Below, in pieces: positions 1 to 8,851 of a stretch of DNA of 64,000 nucleotides (positions are counted from its first letter, which is position 1; every line of letters begins with the position of its first letter). Under the pieces are notes generated by a model, which worked only from the letters and a program-made list of their open reading frames with translations, searched no databases and was not told where the DNA came from. A program made the position numbers and the translations under genes. The DNA comes from Micromonospora sp. NBC_00389. Lineage in GTDB: Bacteria > Actinomycetota > Actinomycetes > Mycobacteriales > Micromonosporaceae. Location of the stretch: assembly GCF_036059255.1 (NCBI RefSeq), contig NZ_CP107947.1:6076001-6140000 (forward strand). Direction: 5' to 3'.

Positions 1-510
1 GTCCTCGCAGCGGGCCAGGTCCCGGGGCACCCCGTGCCCCTGCTCGACCGCGTACCGGGAGCCGCCGCGCAGCACCGCGTCCAGCTCGGCCCGATCGGCG
101 AGCTGCCAGACCGCGCCCCGACCCATGCCGCGCGGGACCGCCGGGTCCAGGCCGTCCATCAGCGCGTCGAGCACCCGGGAAAGCTCCGCCCGATCCAGCT
201 CGGCGGTGAGCAGTCGTACCCCGCAGGAGATGTCGAAGCCCACCCCGCCGGGCGAGACCACCCCGCCGTCGGCGACGTCGGTGGCGGCGACGCCACCGAT
301 CGGGAAGCCGTAACCCCAGTGCACGTCGGGCATGGCGTACGACGCGTCGACGATGCCGGGCAGCGTGGCCACGTTCGCCACCTGGTCCAGCGCGCGGTCC
401 GTGCCGACCTCGGGCAGCAGCTCCGGCACGGCGAAGACCACCCCGGGCACCCGCATCGGTGCCGCCCGGTCGATCCGGAACCGGTACGGCGACTCCTGGA
501 CCAGTTCCAT
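1..510 (-). CDS. RtcB-type RNA ligase, C-terminus beyond window edge
   Basis: Only the first 170 residues are visible, from the ATG at 510; the gene continues past the left edge. RtcB enzymes seal 2',3'-cyclic-phosphate or 3'-phosphate RNA ends to 5'-OH ends using GTP and Mn, in tRNA splicing or RNA repair. The family signature [14 protein letters not shown] is at residues 60-73 and [13 protein letters not shown] at 89-101, where Asp93 and Cys96 correspond to known Mn ligands. The wording of these motifs ([10 protein letters not shown]) is nearer to the archaeal-type enzymes than the complete RtcB at 47,321-48,520. The catalytic histidine lies in the unseen part. It is divergent from the SDR gene at 581 with a 70-bp gap. 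Confidence 0.9.
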   Translation of the reverse strand, partial: MELVQESPYRFRIDRAAPMRVPGVVFAVPELLPEVGTDRALDQVANVATLPGIVDASYAMPDVHWGYGFPIGGVAATDVADGGVVSPGGVGFDISCGVRLLTAELDRAELSRVLDALMDGLDPAVPRGMGRGAVWQLADRAELDAVLRGGSRYAVEQGHGVPRDLARCED

Positions 511-580
511 GCCCGGCGGCTACCCACCGGGTCCACTCGTACACCCGGTTGGGCCGGTCCGGTCGGGGTAGTGCGGGAGG

Positions 581-1387
581 ATGCCCCAGCGATACCAGAA
601 CTACCCGAGGGCCGCCGTCGTCACCGGTGCGGACTCCGGCATCGGCAAGGCCTGCGCGGTCGCCCTGGCCGAGGCCGGCTTCGAGATCGGCATCACCTGG
701 TACGGCGACCCCGACGGCGCCGATCGCACCGCCACCGAGGTCCGCGCCACCGGGCGGCGCTGCGAGGTCAGCGAGGTGGACCTGACCCGGCTGCCGGAGG
801 CCGCGACGGTGGTGGACGAGCTGGCCGATCGGCTCGGTGGCATCGGGGTGCTGGTCAACAACGCCGGCACCGGCGCCTCGACGCCGTTCGTCGACACCGG
901 GTGGGAGCAGTGGCGGGAGGTGCTGGCCGTCGACCTGGACGCGCCGTTCCTGTGCGCGCAGCGAGCCGCGCGGCGGATGCGGGCCGCCGGTGCCGGCGGA
1001 CGGATCATCAACATCACCAGCGTGCACGAGCACGCGCCCCGGGTCGGCTCGGCCGCGTACTGCGCGGCGAAGGGCGGGCTGGGACTGCTCACCAGAGTGA
1101 TGGCGCAGGAGTTGGCCGCCGACGGCATCACCGTCAACGCGGTCGCCCCCGGCGAGATCGCCACGCCGATGACCGGTCAGGAGGACGTCGACCCGTACAC
1201 CCAGGAGCGGCCCGGCGTACCGGTGGGACGGCCGGGCGACGCCCGGGAGGTCGCCGCCGTGGTGGCGCTGCTCGCCTCCCCCGCCGCCAGCTACGTCACC
1301 GGGGCGTCCTGGCCGGTCGACGGCGGCATGCTGCTGATGGGCCCGCAGGCCGCCGCGTTGACCACCGACGACTGGTGGTCGATCTGA
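581..1387 (+). CDS. SDR-family NAD(P)-dependent oxidoreductase
   Basis: A 268-residue classical short-chain dehydrogenase. The dinucleotide-binding motif TGADSGIG lies near residue 15, NNAG near 93, and the catalytic Ser with YCAAK near residues 145-165. These are the Rossmann glycine motif and the Ser-Tyr-Lys catalytic residues of the family. The last stretch has the usual SSPAASYVTG-like surface followed by PVDGGM. The substrate cannot be told from sequence. A GGGAGG sits directly against the ATG, which is closer than usual for a ribosome binding site. The gene stands alone between the divergent rtcB-like gene and the membrane protein at 1,535. Confidence 0.88.
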   Translation: MPQRYQNYPRAAVVTGADSGIGKACAVALAEAGFEIGITWYGDPDGADRTATEVRATGRRCEVSEVDLTRLPEAATVVDELADRLGGIGVLVNNAGTGASTPFVDTGWEQWREVLAVDLDAPFLCAQRAARRMRAAGAGGRIINITSVHEHAPRVGSAAYCAAKGGLGLLTRVMAQELAADGITVNAVAPGEIATPMTGQEDVDPYTQERPGVPVGRPGDAREVAAVVALLASPAASYVTGASWPVDGGMLLMGPQAAALTTDDWWSI

Positions 1388-1534
1388 GCACTGCCCGTTC
1401 ACCGCGGACCTGCTCCGTGGATGAAACCGGCGGTCGCGAACGGGACAGCGCCCGGCAAAGCGGGCACGTATCCTCCGCATTCCGGTGATCAGCGGGCGGC
1501 CACGTGGGGCCGGCCGACGACGGAGGGGGACCGG

Positions 1535-2638
1535 ATGCCCGAGTGGGCTGGTCGGGGCGGCCGGCAACGACGCGCCTTCGGCGTCGGTGGGACGCTGCTC
1601 GGGGTCGCCGCCCTGATGCTGCTGGCTGCCTGGCTCAGCACCGGCTTCCTCAGCGACCTGTTGCTCAACCTCGGCGCCAGCGTGGTGCTCGCGGCCATCT
1701 CGTACGTCATCTTCGACCCACTGTTCGAGGAGGCCCGCAAGGCGCGGGTGCAGGAGCACCTGAGCTTCGACCAACAGGCGTTCGTGACCCGGCTGCAGCG
1801 CGCCGGCCGCCGGGTGCGGATCCTCGACACCTGGACGATCCTGCTGGAGCAGCGGCATCGCGAGGAGACACTGGCAGCGGTACGCGCGGCACTCACCAAC
1901 GGCTCGCAGGTGCAGTTGCTCCTGCTCGACCCGGACTGCACCGCCGCCCAGCAGCGCTCTGAGGAGCTGGAACGGCAGCGGGTGAATGTGCCGCGGCAGA
2001 TTCGCACCAACCTGCGCCACCTGGCCGCCTTCTCCGACGCCCTCGACCCCCGGCTGCGACACCGGTTGCAGGTCCGGCTCTACGACGCCTCCCCGTCGAT
2101 CCAGCTCTACCAGTGGGACGGCCGGGCGCTGATCTCGTTCTTCCCGATCGGGAAGCTGTCGTTCAACGTGCCCCAACTTGAGGTGGACATGGACAGCCCG
2201 TGGGGTGGGTTCGTGCACGCCCGGTTCGAGGAGCTGTGGGAGCACGAGCAGGCGACCGTGAACCTGGAACAGTACTGGTCGGTGACCGTCACGCTGCGCC
2301 ACGACGACTCCGACGTGGTCGAGGTGCAGGTGCCCTACGTGACGGTCGACGGCCAGCACTACATCGACTGCCGCGCGTTCCGCCTGACCCGGCCGCTGAC
2401 CGTGCGGGCCGTGCTGCCACCCCGGGCACCCGGGGCCGCGCCGACGGTGTTCGCGCTGGCCGAGCTGGCCGACGGAGACCGTACGCCGGCGGCCACCGTG
2501 GCCCGGACCTTCGACCAGAAGTACGGGCCTGGCGACGGGGAGCGGGCGGTACGCCGGCTGGTGTCCCAGCCGTCGGGCGGCGGCCCCCGTACCCCGGCAC
2601 CCCGCTCGACTGCGGCCGGCGACCCACACGGACGGTGA
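1535..2638 (+). CDS. Membrane protein with PLD-like/DUF5919-like cytosolic domain
   Basis: A 367-residue protein beginning at the ATG after GGAGGGGGA; an in-frame upstream extension to 1,421 lacks such a site. Residues 15-65 form two hydrophobic segments. The soluble part starts with VRILDTWTILL and later QVQLLLLDPDC, a pattern like the strand starts of phospholipase-D-fold or DUF5919-type domains, but I see no HKD catalytic motif, so enzymatic activity is doubtful. The remaining region (about 180-330) is beta-rich, with paired FEELWEHE and a VPYVTVDGQHY strand. Function unknown; a membrane-tethered sensor is one possibility. It reads toward the pentapeptide gene 83 bp downstream. Confidence 0.7.
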   Translation: MPEWAGRGGRQRRAFGVGGTLLGVAALMLLAAWLSTGFLSDLLLNLGASVVLAAISYVIFDPLFEEARKARVQEHLSFDQQAFVTRLQRAGRRVRILDTWTILLEQRHREETLAAVRAALTNGSQVQLLLLDPDCTAAQQRSEELERQRVNVPRQIRTNLRHLAAFSDALDPRLRHRLQVRLYDASPSIQLYQWDGRALISFFPIGKLSFNVPQLEVDMDSPWGGFVHARFEELWEHEQATVNLEQYWSVTVTLRHDDSDVVEVQVPYVTVDGQHYIDCRAFRLTRPLTVRAVLPPRAPGAAPTVFALAELADGDRTPAATVARTFDQKYGPGDGERAVRRLVSQPSGGGPRTPAPRSTAAGDPHGR

Positions 2639-2721
2639 CCCCGACCCTTCGGTCGCGGGGGTACGCGGGACAATGGTGGCCACGGCTCACCGCCGCGCCG
2701 ATCGCCAGGAGGACCGTCCGC

Positions 2722-3618
2722 GTGTCGCACAGCCCCGCTCCCCCGCCCGGGCCGGCGCAGCTGAGCGCCGACTGTGAGCGCTGCTTCGGGTTGTGCTGCG
2801 TGGTGCCCGCCTTCGCCGCGTCGGCGGATTTCGCCATCGACAAGCCGGCCGGGCAGGTCTGCCCGAACCTGCGCCCGGACCACCGCTGCGGCATCCACAC
2901 CGAGCTGCGGGAGCGAGGGTTCCCGGGCTGCACGGTCTTCGACTGCTTCGGCGCCGGCCAGCAGGTCGCCCAGGTGACCTTCGGTGGGCGGGACTGGCGG
3001 GACGCGCCCGAGACGCTGCCGGCGATGGCTGCGGCGTTCACCGTGCTTCGTCCGCTGCACGAGCTGCTCTGGTACCTCACCGAGGCGTTGGCGCTGCGCC
3101 CACCGGCCGAGCTGCGCGCCGAGCTGGACCGCGCCCGCGCCGAGACGGCGGCGCTCACCGGTGGCGACCCGGCGCAGTTGCGCGCCGTGGACGTGGCGGC
3201 GCACCGGGAGCGGGTCAACCCGCTGCTGTCCCGGGCCGGCGACGCGGCCCGCGCCCGAGGCGGCGTGGCCGGCCCGGACCGCCGGGGCGCCCAGTTGCTC
3301 GGGGCGGACCTGCGCGGGGTCGACCTGCGCCGGGCCAACCTGCGCGGTGCGCTGTTGATCGGCGCCGACCTGCGCGGGGTCGACCTGGGGCTGGCCGACG
3401 TCACCGGCGCCGACCTGCGCGGGGCGGATCTACGCGGCGCGGACCTGCGGGCCACTCTCTTCCTGCACCAGGCCCAGCTGGACGCGGCGCGGGGTGACGC
3501 GCGCACCGCGCTGCCGGCGACGCTCACCCGGCCGGCGCACTGGTCGGCGCTGGCGCTCACCCCGGTCCGCCGGCCATCCCGGGCCGCGGCCCCCGCCCGG
3601 CGCGGCCGGCGCCGCTAA
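2722..3618 (+). CDS. Cysteine-cluster and pentapeptide-repeat fusion protein
   Basis: A 298-residue protein starting at GTG nine bases after AGGAGG. The N-terminal part has eight cysteines (18, 21, 25, 26, 47, 56, 70, 75) in a CxxCxxxCC...C...C pattern like the YkgJ/UPF0153 family, thought to bind Zn or an Fe-S cluster. The C-terminal part, about residues 190-245, is a run of A(D/N)LRG pentapeptides (ADLRG, VDLRR, ANLRG, ADLRG, VDLGL, ADLRG), which stack into a right-handed beta-helix. A basic tail rich in Arg and Ala follows. Neither half gives a specific substrate; pentapeptide proteins include DNA mimics such as MfpA, but this repeat run is short. Confidence 0.8.
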   Translation: MSHSPAPPPGPAQLSADCERCFGLCCVVPAFAASADFAIDKPAGQVCPNLRPDHRCGIHTELRERGFPGCTVFDCFGAGQQVAQVTFGGRDWRDAPETLPAMAAAFTVLRPLHELLWYLTEALALRPPAELRAELDRARAETAALTGGDPAQLRAVDVAAHRERVNPLLSRAGDAARARGGVAGPDRRGAQLLGADLRGVDLRRANLRGALLIGADLRGVDLGLADVTGADLRGADLRGADLRATLFLHQAQLDAARGDARTALPATLTRPAHWSALALTPVRRPSRAAAPARRGRRR

Positions 3619-3650
3619 CGATCGGTACGCGTCGCGCCCGGGGGTACGCC

Positions 3651-4172
3651 TCAGTCGCCGCTCCGCTCGCGGAAGCCGGCGTCGACCGGGCACTGCGGGC
3701 ATCGGGTGCGGTCGCAGAGTCGGCAGAGGTGAGCCAGGCTGCGGGCGTCGGTCACCTCGTCGCGCATCAGGGCACGGGCGATGTCGGCGAGTTGGTGGCG
3801 TTGTTCGGCGGGCAAGGGGGCGAGCAGCGCGTTCAGCGCCTGGTCCCGGGCCTGCAGGACGCGGTCGGCCGCCCTCGCACCCTCCGGTGTGAGGTGCAGC
3901 GCCCGGCTGCGCGCGTCGGCGCCGGCCCGCCGCTCCACCCAACCCTGCTCACGCAGTCGACGGACCAGGTGCGCGGCACCGGGCTGGCTGAGCCGCAGTA
4001 CCTGACCCAGCCACTCGGCGGTCGCACCCGGCTGGTCCTTGAGGACGACGAGCGCCTCCGCGAAAGCGCCTCCGGCCCCGACCGACGAACTGACCGACGC
4101 GCGCATTCGGGAGCCGACGAGCAGGGCGAGTGCGCCGAGCAGGTTGGCCGAGCCATCCTCGGCTAGATTCAT
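3651..4172 (-). CDS. MarR-family transcriptional regulator
   Basis: A 173-residue winged-helix regulator. The DNA-binding part is around residues 45-105: WLGQVLRLSQPGAAHLVRRL is the recognition helix region and the wing follows with GADARSRALHLT. MarR dimers bind short palindromes and release them on binding a small molecule. The C-terminus carries an extra cysteine group CRLCDRTRCPQCP (about 150-162) that could bind metal or sense thiols; this is unusual for MarR proteins. Its ATG is six bases from the ATG of the divergent MFS gene, and both lie in one palindrome (4,167-4,183), which argues that it represses itself and the transporter. Confidence 0.88.
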   Translation of the reverse strand: MNLAEDGSANLLGALALLVGSRMRASVSSSVGAGGAFAEALVVLKDQPGATAEWLGQVLRLSQPGAAHLVRRLREQGWVERRAGADARSRALHLTPEGARAADRVLQARDQALNALLAPLPAEQRHQLADIARALMRDEVTDARSLAHLCRLCDRTRCPQCPVDAGFRERSGD

Positions 4173-4183
4173 AAGTCATGAAT
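4167..4183. promoter_or_regulatory. Palindromic operator overlapping both divergent start codons
   Basis: ATTCAT-AAGTC-ATGAAT is a perfect six-base inverted repeat with a five-base spacer, an AT-rich island in GC-rich DNA. The left arm contains the marR ATG read on the minus strand and the right arm contains the MFS ATG. The size and symmetry fit a MarR dimer site. With the starts so close, neither gene can have a Shine-Dalgarno site in its own short upstream gap, so one or both mRNAs are probably leaderless. Confidence 0.65.
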
Positions 4184-5398
4184 TTACCCCGGCGGGCGTC
4201 GCTGCTCATCGTGTTGATGACCGTGGCGCAGCTACCGGTCGCGATGCGGCAACTGCTTGTCGTGCTGCTCGGTCACGAGAACACCGGCAGCTTCGCCACC
4301 GCCGGTGTGGCCAGCGCCGGCTGCGGCATCGGGCTGGCGGTCACCGCGCCACTGGTCGGCCGGCTGCTGGGCCGGCTCGGCAACCGGCCGGTGCTGCTGA
4401 CCACCGGTGCCGTCCACCTGGTCACCCTGCTCGGGTTGGCGGTGGCCACGAACCCGGTGGCGTTCGTGGCGCTGGCCACCGCTGCCGGGCTGAGCACGCC
4501 GCCGGTCCTCGGCAGCGGGCGCGCACAGCTCGCCCGGATAGTCCCCTCCTCCGCGCTGAGCCGTGCGTACGCCGTCAACGCGGTCGGGCAGGAGGTGCTC
4601 TACGTGGGCGGCCCGCTTGCGGTGACGCTGAGCCTGCTGGTCAGCGGTCCGGCCGGGGCGCTGCTGACCTTCGCCGCGATCGGCACCGCCGGGCTGGTCG
4701 GCACCGCCGCCGTGGTGCCCTACCGCGCCGTCGACGACCGGTCCGCCGAAAGCCGGCCCACGACCTCCGGCCGGGCAACCCGTCGCACCATGCTGAGCAC
4801 GCACGTCGGCTACATGGCCGCCATCGGTGGCATGTGGGTGCTGGTCCCCGCCTTCGCCACCACGGTTGGGCACCCGGACCAGGCCGGACTGCTGGTCACC
4901 GTCTGGTCGGTGGGCAGCCTGGCCGGCGGCCTGCTGCTGGCCCGCAGGGGTCGACCCGGCAGCCCAGGCGGCGCGTACCTGGCGCTGGTGGGCACGTTGG
5001 CCGTGACCTCGCTGGCGCTGCTGCTACCCCGGACCGTGCCGCAGATGGCCGTCGCGCTGGCGGTCTTCGGGCTGGCGCTGGCACCCTTCCTCGCCGTCAC
5101 CGACGAGCTCCTGGCCCGGTCCACCCCGGCACCCCAGCTCGCCGAGGCGTACGGCTGGTTGCAGACGGCCGGGCAAATCGGTCTCGCCGTCGGCTCAGCC
5201 ACCAGCGGGGCGATCACCGACCACTTCGGCAACACCCCGGGCTTCCTGGTGGTGTCCGCAGCGCTGGTGCTCGCCTCGGCCATCGCGCTGACCCGCCGAC
5301 GGACCCTGCGCCTGCCGGAAGCCACGCCGGAAGCCACCGCGGCCACGGAACCGGTGGCTGCGGCGGGGCGAGGTTTCGTCCGCGACGACGCCGGGTAG
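4178..5398 (+). CDS. MFS transporter, probable efflux pump
   Basis: A 406-residue membrane protein with about twelve hydrophobic segments in two halves, split by a hydrophilic loop near residues 190-210. GRLLGRLGNRPVLL after the second helix matches the MFS loop 2-3 signature, and GMWVLVPAF begins the second half. This is a small drug-exporter-like MFS protein of the actinobacterial type. The adjacent MarR regulator makes export of a toxic aromatic or antibiotic-like compound likely. The start is fixed by the palindrome and the divergent gene; no ribosome binding site is visible. The last 25 residues are a hydrophilic Ala/Glu-rich tail. Confidence 0.88.
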   Translation: MNLPRRASLLIVLMTVAQLPVAMRQLLVVLLGHENTGSFATAGVASAGCGIGLAVTAPLVGRLLGRLGNRPVLLTTGAVHLVTLLGLAVATNPVAFVALATAAGLSTPPVLGSGRAQLARIVPSSALSRAYAVNAVGQEVLYVGGPLAVTLSLLVSGPAGALLTFAAIGTAGLVGTAAVVPYRAVDDRSAESRPTTSGRATRRTMLSTHVGYMAAIGGMWVLVPAFATTVGHPDQAGLLVTVWSVGSLAGGLLLARRGRPGSPGGAYLALVGTLAVTSLALLLPRTVPQMAVALAVFGLALAPFLAVTDELLARSTPAPQLAEAYGWLQTAGQIGLAVGSATSGAITDHFGNTPGFLVVSAALVLASAIALTRRRTLRLPEATPEATAATEPVAAAGRGFVRDDAG

Positions 5399-5437
5399 CC
5401 ACCGCCGACGCGGAACGGCACCGACGGGGGGCACGGC

Positions 5438-5674
5438 GTGGGCTACCGAAAGCGCGACGGTGAGCTGCCGGCGGACCCGGCACACGCCGAGGACGAGGCC
5501 GGCCAGGTGCCGTTGGTGCAGGTCGAGGCGGACACCAAGGTCCCGCCGCCGGACGACACCGACGTGCCACCGGACATCGTCACCGAGGACAACAACTCGG
5601 GCATGACCGGCGGCTCCTCCGGCAGCAGCGGCGGCGGGTCGAGCATGCCCGGACATCCGGACGCGACCCGCTGA
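5438..5674 (+). CDS. Small acidic, Gly/Ser-rich hypothetical protein
   Basis: A 78-residue ORF starting at GTG after CGGGGGGCAC. The protein is hydrophilic and acidic (PADPAHAEDEA, PPDDTDVPPDIVTEDNN) and ends in a Gly/Ser stretch GGSSGSSGGGSS, so it is probably disordered. No domain, signal peptide or membrane segment is seen. The opposite strand is also open here, but its product is low-complexity Pro/Ser and reads as a shadow. I do not recognise the family. Confidence 0.45.
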   Translation: MGYRKRDGELPADPAHAEDEAGQVPLVQVEADTKVPPPDDTDVPPDIVTEDNNSGMTGGSSGSSGGGSSMPGHPDATR

Positions 5675-5692
5675 GGCGGTCTCGGCGCGGGA

Positions 5693-6178
5693 TCAGCGAC
5701 TGGCCAGCGCGGCCGCGCGCGCCTCGGTCATACCCTTGTTGGCCAGCCCGTCGGCCCGCTCGTTCTCCGGGTGCCCGTTGTGCCCCTTGACCCAGAGCCA
5801 GGTGACCTGGTGCCGCTCGCAGGCCGCCTCCAGGCGCTGCCACAGGTCGGCGTTCTTCACCGGCTGCTTCGCGGCGGTCAGCCAACCGTTGCGCTTCCAG
5901 GAAGCCAGCCAGCTGGTGATGCCGTTGCGGACGTACGTGCTGTCGGTGTGCAGCTCCACAACGACCGGCCGGTTCAGGCTTTCCAGCGCCTGGATGGCCG
6001 CCATCAGCTCCATCCGGTTGTTGGTGGTCGGGGTGGCCTCCCCGCCGCACAGCTCCCGCTCATGGTCGCCGTAGCGCAGCAGCGCGCCCCAGCCGCCCGG
6101 CCCGGGGTTGCCGCTGCACGCCCCGTCGGTCCAGATCTGCACGCCCCTGCCGGCCACCGCGTCCACCATGCCCGGCAA
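5693..6178 (-). CDS. rnhA: Ribonuclease HI
   Basis: A 161-residue RNase H-fold enzyme that cuts the RNA strand of RNA:DNA hybrids left by Okazaki primers and R-loops. Catalytic carboxylates are visible as Asp18 in [15 protein letters not shown], Glu57 in NNRMEL, Asp79 in HTDSTYV and Asp143 in the [11 protein letters not shown] stretch. The basic helix SWKRNGWLT (about 93-101) corresponds to the substrate-binding handle. The length is near the family norm of about 155. A start at the internal Met4 would remove only three residues. Confidence 0.95.
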   Translation of the reverse strand: MPGMVDAVAGRGVQIWTDGACSGNPGPGGWGALLRYGDHERELCGGEATPTTNNRMELMAAIQALESLNRPVVVELHTDSTYVRNGITSWLASWKRNGWLTAAKQPVKNADLWQRLEAACERHQVTWLWVKGHNGHPENERADGLANKGMTEARAAALASR

Positions 6179-6253
6179 CCTACCGGGCGGCGACGCCGTA
6201 CCCCGCGCTCGGGTGACCGCCGCGCCGGCCTGGGACCGCTGATTCCCGGCGGG

Positions 6254-7540
6254 TCAGCCGGGCAGGGGGCCGGCGTCCGGTGCGGCGCCGGACGGCGGGG
6301 TGCCGACGACGGCGGCCGGGATGCTCGGCGCGGGTCGGGTCGGGCGCAGCCGGTCGCGGACCCGGTGCGCCGCGTCGCCGGCGGTGGCGGCGATCATCGG
6401 CAGTAGCCGCGTGGAGTTCATGATCGCGATCTCCTCGGCAGGGCTGGTGACGCCGTCGAGGAAGCGCAGCACCCGCTCGGCCGGGTTGCGGTCGAAGAGC
6501 CGGTCGAAGAACTCGGGACCACCGACCCCGCCCCGGTCGAGCGCGCGCAGCGCGACCGAGTCCATCCAGCGGTGCCGGCGCGGGTAGGCCGGCGCGGGCA
6601 CCGGCGGCTGGCCGGCGGCGAGGGCGCGGGCCACCTGGTCGGCCTGGCGGTACATGGCGGAGAAGGTGAAGCCGGTGGACGGGCGGGTCGCGCCGCCGGC
6701 CGTGCCGAGGCGGACGACCCGGGTCGAGGGTCGGGCCGGGAAGGGCGCGTCGGTCATCGGGATCACCCCGTTCTCCACCTCGCGCACCCGCAGCCCGCTC
6801 GGATCCAGCCCGAGCAGGTCGCGGTAGCTGGCCAGCGCCGCGTCGTACCCGGCGTCGGTGAGCAGGCCCGGCGAGAACTCGGTGTACTCGACCAGCGCGT
6901 AACGGTCGCTCACCGGCAACACGTAGCCGAAGGAGACGCCCCGGGCCGGCTGCGGGGTGCGGAAGTCCATCAGCACCGCCCGCGCCGGATCGAACGTCGG
7001 CCGGTCCGCCTCCAACCACCACCCCCGGAAGTGCTGCAACCAGGTGGTCCGCCCGGGTCGTGCCGGTGGGCGGGGGCGGGAGTCCAACACCCAACCGGCG
7101 CGCACCGTGGGCCCACCGCCGGTGCGCACCACCACCCGGGCGCCGTCGTCGGCCACGCTCTCGGCGGGGGCGACGATCCGGGTCGCGCCGAGCCGGCGCT
7201 CGGCCTCGGCCGCCCGGTCGTAGACCGGGCCGGAGCGGAGCATGGCGTACCGCAGCGGGGTCAGGTCCAGCACCCGACGCCGCGTCGGCGTGGCCACCTC
7301 GACCTGCTGCCAGCTCGCGCTGAGCAGCGGGTCCAGGTCGCTGTCCGGGTGGCCCCAGAACGCCCAGGTGCGGTCCTGGCCGCGTCGGCGCACCGGGTCG
7401 ACGACCGCGATCCGCAGGTCGCGGACGCCGTGCCGGTCCAGCGCGGCGAGCAGCAGCGACGCGGCGCCGCCGCCGCCGAGCAGCGCGAGGTCGACGTCGA
7501 GCGGCGCGGATTCGGTCACCGCATCACGCTGCCACACCAC
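6254..7540 (-). CDS. Lycopene cyclase, CrtY/CrtL type
   Basis: About 420-428 residues. The N-terminal LALLGGGGAASLLLAAL is a dinucleotide-binding motif, followed by RTWAFWG, typical of CrtY/CrtL lycopene cyclases, which turn linear lycopene into beta-carotene ends at the membrane. Further family landmarks are FRGWWLE, LMDFRTPQ, YALVEYTEFSP, GGATRPSTGFTF and FFDRLFDRNP. Starts are ambiguous: GTG at 7,540, adjacent GTG at 7,537, or GTG at 7,519 just before TESAPL; none has a strong ribosome binding site. No other carotenoid gene is adjacent, so the rest of the pathway must lie elsewhere. Confidence 0.85.
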   Translation of the reverse strand: MVWQRDAVTESAPLDVDLALLGGGGAASLLLAALDRHGVRDLRIAVVDPVRRRGQDRTWAFWGHPDSDLDPLLSASWQQVEVATPTRRRVLDLTPLRYAMLRSGPVYDRAAEAERRLGATRIVAPAESVADDGARVVVRTGGGPTVRAGWVLDSRPRPPARPGRTTWLQHFRGWWLEADRPTFDPARAVLMDFRTPQPARGVSFGYVLPVSDRYALVEYTEFSPGLLTDAGYDAALASYRDLLGLDPSGLRVREVENGVIPMTDAPFPARPSTRVVRLGTAGGATRPSTGFTFSAMYRQADQVARALAAGQPPVPAPAYPRRHRWMDSVALRALDRGGVGGPEFFDRLFDRNPAERVLRFLDGVTSPAEEIAIMNSTRLLPMIAATAGDAAHRVRDRLRPTRPAPSIPAAVVGTPPSGAAPDAGPLPG

Positions 7541-7579
7541 CCGCCGGTTTCACGCGCCACCACCCGACGCGACGCGTGG

Positions 7580-8851
7580 TCAGGCCGCCCGGGCGGGCTC
7601 GGGGGCGGTCGGGGGCGGATCGGCGTAGGCGCGGGCCACCGCCGCGCGGTTGAAGACCCGCCAGGTGGCGGCGGAGACGCCGATCGCCACCACGAGCCCG
7701 ACCCAGTACGGCGCGGTGATTCCGAACCGGGCGGCGAGCAGGCCGCCGAGCAGCGCGCCCACGCAGTTGCCACCCGCCGCCACGAAGAGCGTGGTGCTCG
7801 CCACCCGACCCTGCAACTCCGGTGGGGTGAGCCGTTGGCGCAACGAGTTCGCCACGATGTTCCACAGTGCGCTGTGCACGCCGAAGGCGAAGAGCGCGAA
7901 CCCGACCACGATCGTGCTGCGCGACGCGGCCAGCGCCAGGTGCAGCCCCGCCTCGATCACCAGACCGATCCGGATCGTCCAGGTGGCGCTGGTCCAGGCG
8001 ATGAGCCGGTCGCCGAGGAGCGCGCCGAGCACCCCGCCGCAGGCCATGCAGGTGAACAGCAGCCCGTAGCCGACCGACCCGAGCCGCAGCCGCTCGTCGG
8101 CGAGCAACACCAGCACCGCCAGCGCGGCGGTCAGGGTCACGTTGAGCAGGCCGATCAGCACGGCCATCGTCCGCAGCAAGCGCTGGTGGGCCAGCCAGCG
8201 CAGCCCTTCCACGATCTCCCGGCGCATCGAACGGGTCCGCCGGGTGTTCGCGTCGGTGACGGCGGCCCGGAAGTCGCCCCCGATCAGCGCCACCAGGACC
8301 GCGCTGAGGGCGTACGTGACGGCGTTGACCAGGAACGGGCTGCCCGCCGAGACGGCGAACAGGAAACCACCCAGCGGTCCGGCGAGCATGCCGTGCATGA
8401 GGGTGGTGCCGCCGCCGAGCCAGCCGTTGGCGCGCTCCAGCCGGTGCCGGGGCACCACGGTCGGCAGCATGGCCTGGCTGGCCGAACGGAACACGATCTC
8501 ACCGGTGTTGACCACGAACAGCACCACGTACAGCAGCGCCACCCCGGCCCGGTCGGTCATGATCGCCGCGGCCAGCACGGCCAGCGCCACCACCCGGACC
8601 AGGTCGATGATGATCATCAGGCGGCGCCGGTCCATCCGGTCCACCAGCACGCCGCCGGGCAGGGCGAAGAGCAACCAGGGCAGCCAGGCCACCGCGGATG
8701 CCGCGGCCACCACGAGCGGGTCGTCGGTACGCGACGCGACGAACAGCGGCGCGGCGACGGTGGCCAAGCCGCTGCCCAGGGCGGAGAGCGTGCTCGCCGC
8801 CCAGAGCCGCGCGAACCGTGTCCCCAGTCCGGCAACCCTGTCCTGTGTCAC
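7580..8851 (-). CDS. MFS transporter with 12 transmembrane segments
   Basis: A 423-residue permease if started at GTG 8,851; GTG 8,857 is as likely, with GGTAGG just upstream. The longer open frame to 9,025 adds only low-complexity residues. Two six-helix halves are visible, with LVDRMDRRRLMIIIDLVR as the loop 2-3 signature and a basic cytosolic loop TRRTRSMRREI between the halves. The pattern (SRTDDPLVVAAASAVAWLPWLLFALPGG) is typical of enterobactin-exporter-like MFS proteins of actinomycetes. Export of a metabolite is likely, but the substrate is unknown. It lies 40 bp upstream of the lycopene cyclase on the same strand, so the two may be cotranscribed. Confidence 0.85.
   Translation of the reverse strand: MTQDRVAGLGTRFARLWAASTLSALGSGLATVAAPLFVASRTDDPLVVAAASAVAWLPWLLFALPGGVLVDRMDRRRLMIIIDLVRVVALAVLAAAIMTDRAGVALLYVVLFVVNTGEIVFRSASQAMLPTVVPRHRLERANGWLGGGTTLMHGMLAGPLGGFLFAVSAGSPFLVNAVTYALSAVLVALIGGDFRAAVTDANTRRTRSMRREIVEGLRWLAHQRLLRTMAVLIGLLNVTLTAALAVLVLLADERLRLGSVGYGLLFTCMACGGVLGALLGDRLIAWTSATWTIRIGLVIEAGLHLALAASRSTIVVGFALFAFGVHSALWNIVANSLRQRLTPPELQGRVASTTLFVAAGGNCVGALLGGLLAARFGITAPYWVGLVVAIGVSAATWRVFNRAAVARAYADPPPTAPEPARAA

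Noticed and set aside
2200..3618. An extended 472-residue form of the pentapeptide protein
   Set aside because: The extension overlaps the preceding membrane-protein gene in another frame and lacks a start site; GTG 2,722 after AGGAGG is better.
5443..5646. A minus-strand ORF opposite the small protein at 5,438
   Set aside because: It encodes low-complexity Pro/Ser sequence and lacks a ribosome binding site; the plus-strand frame has a better start, though neither is certain.
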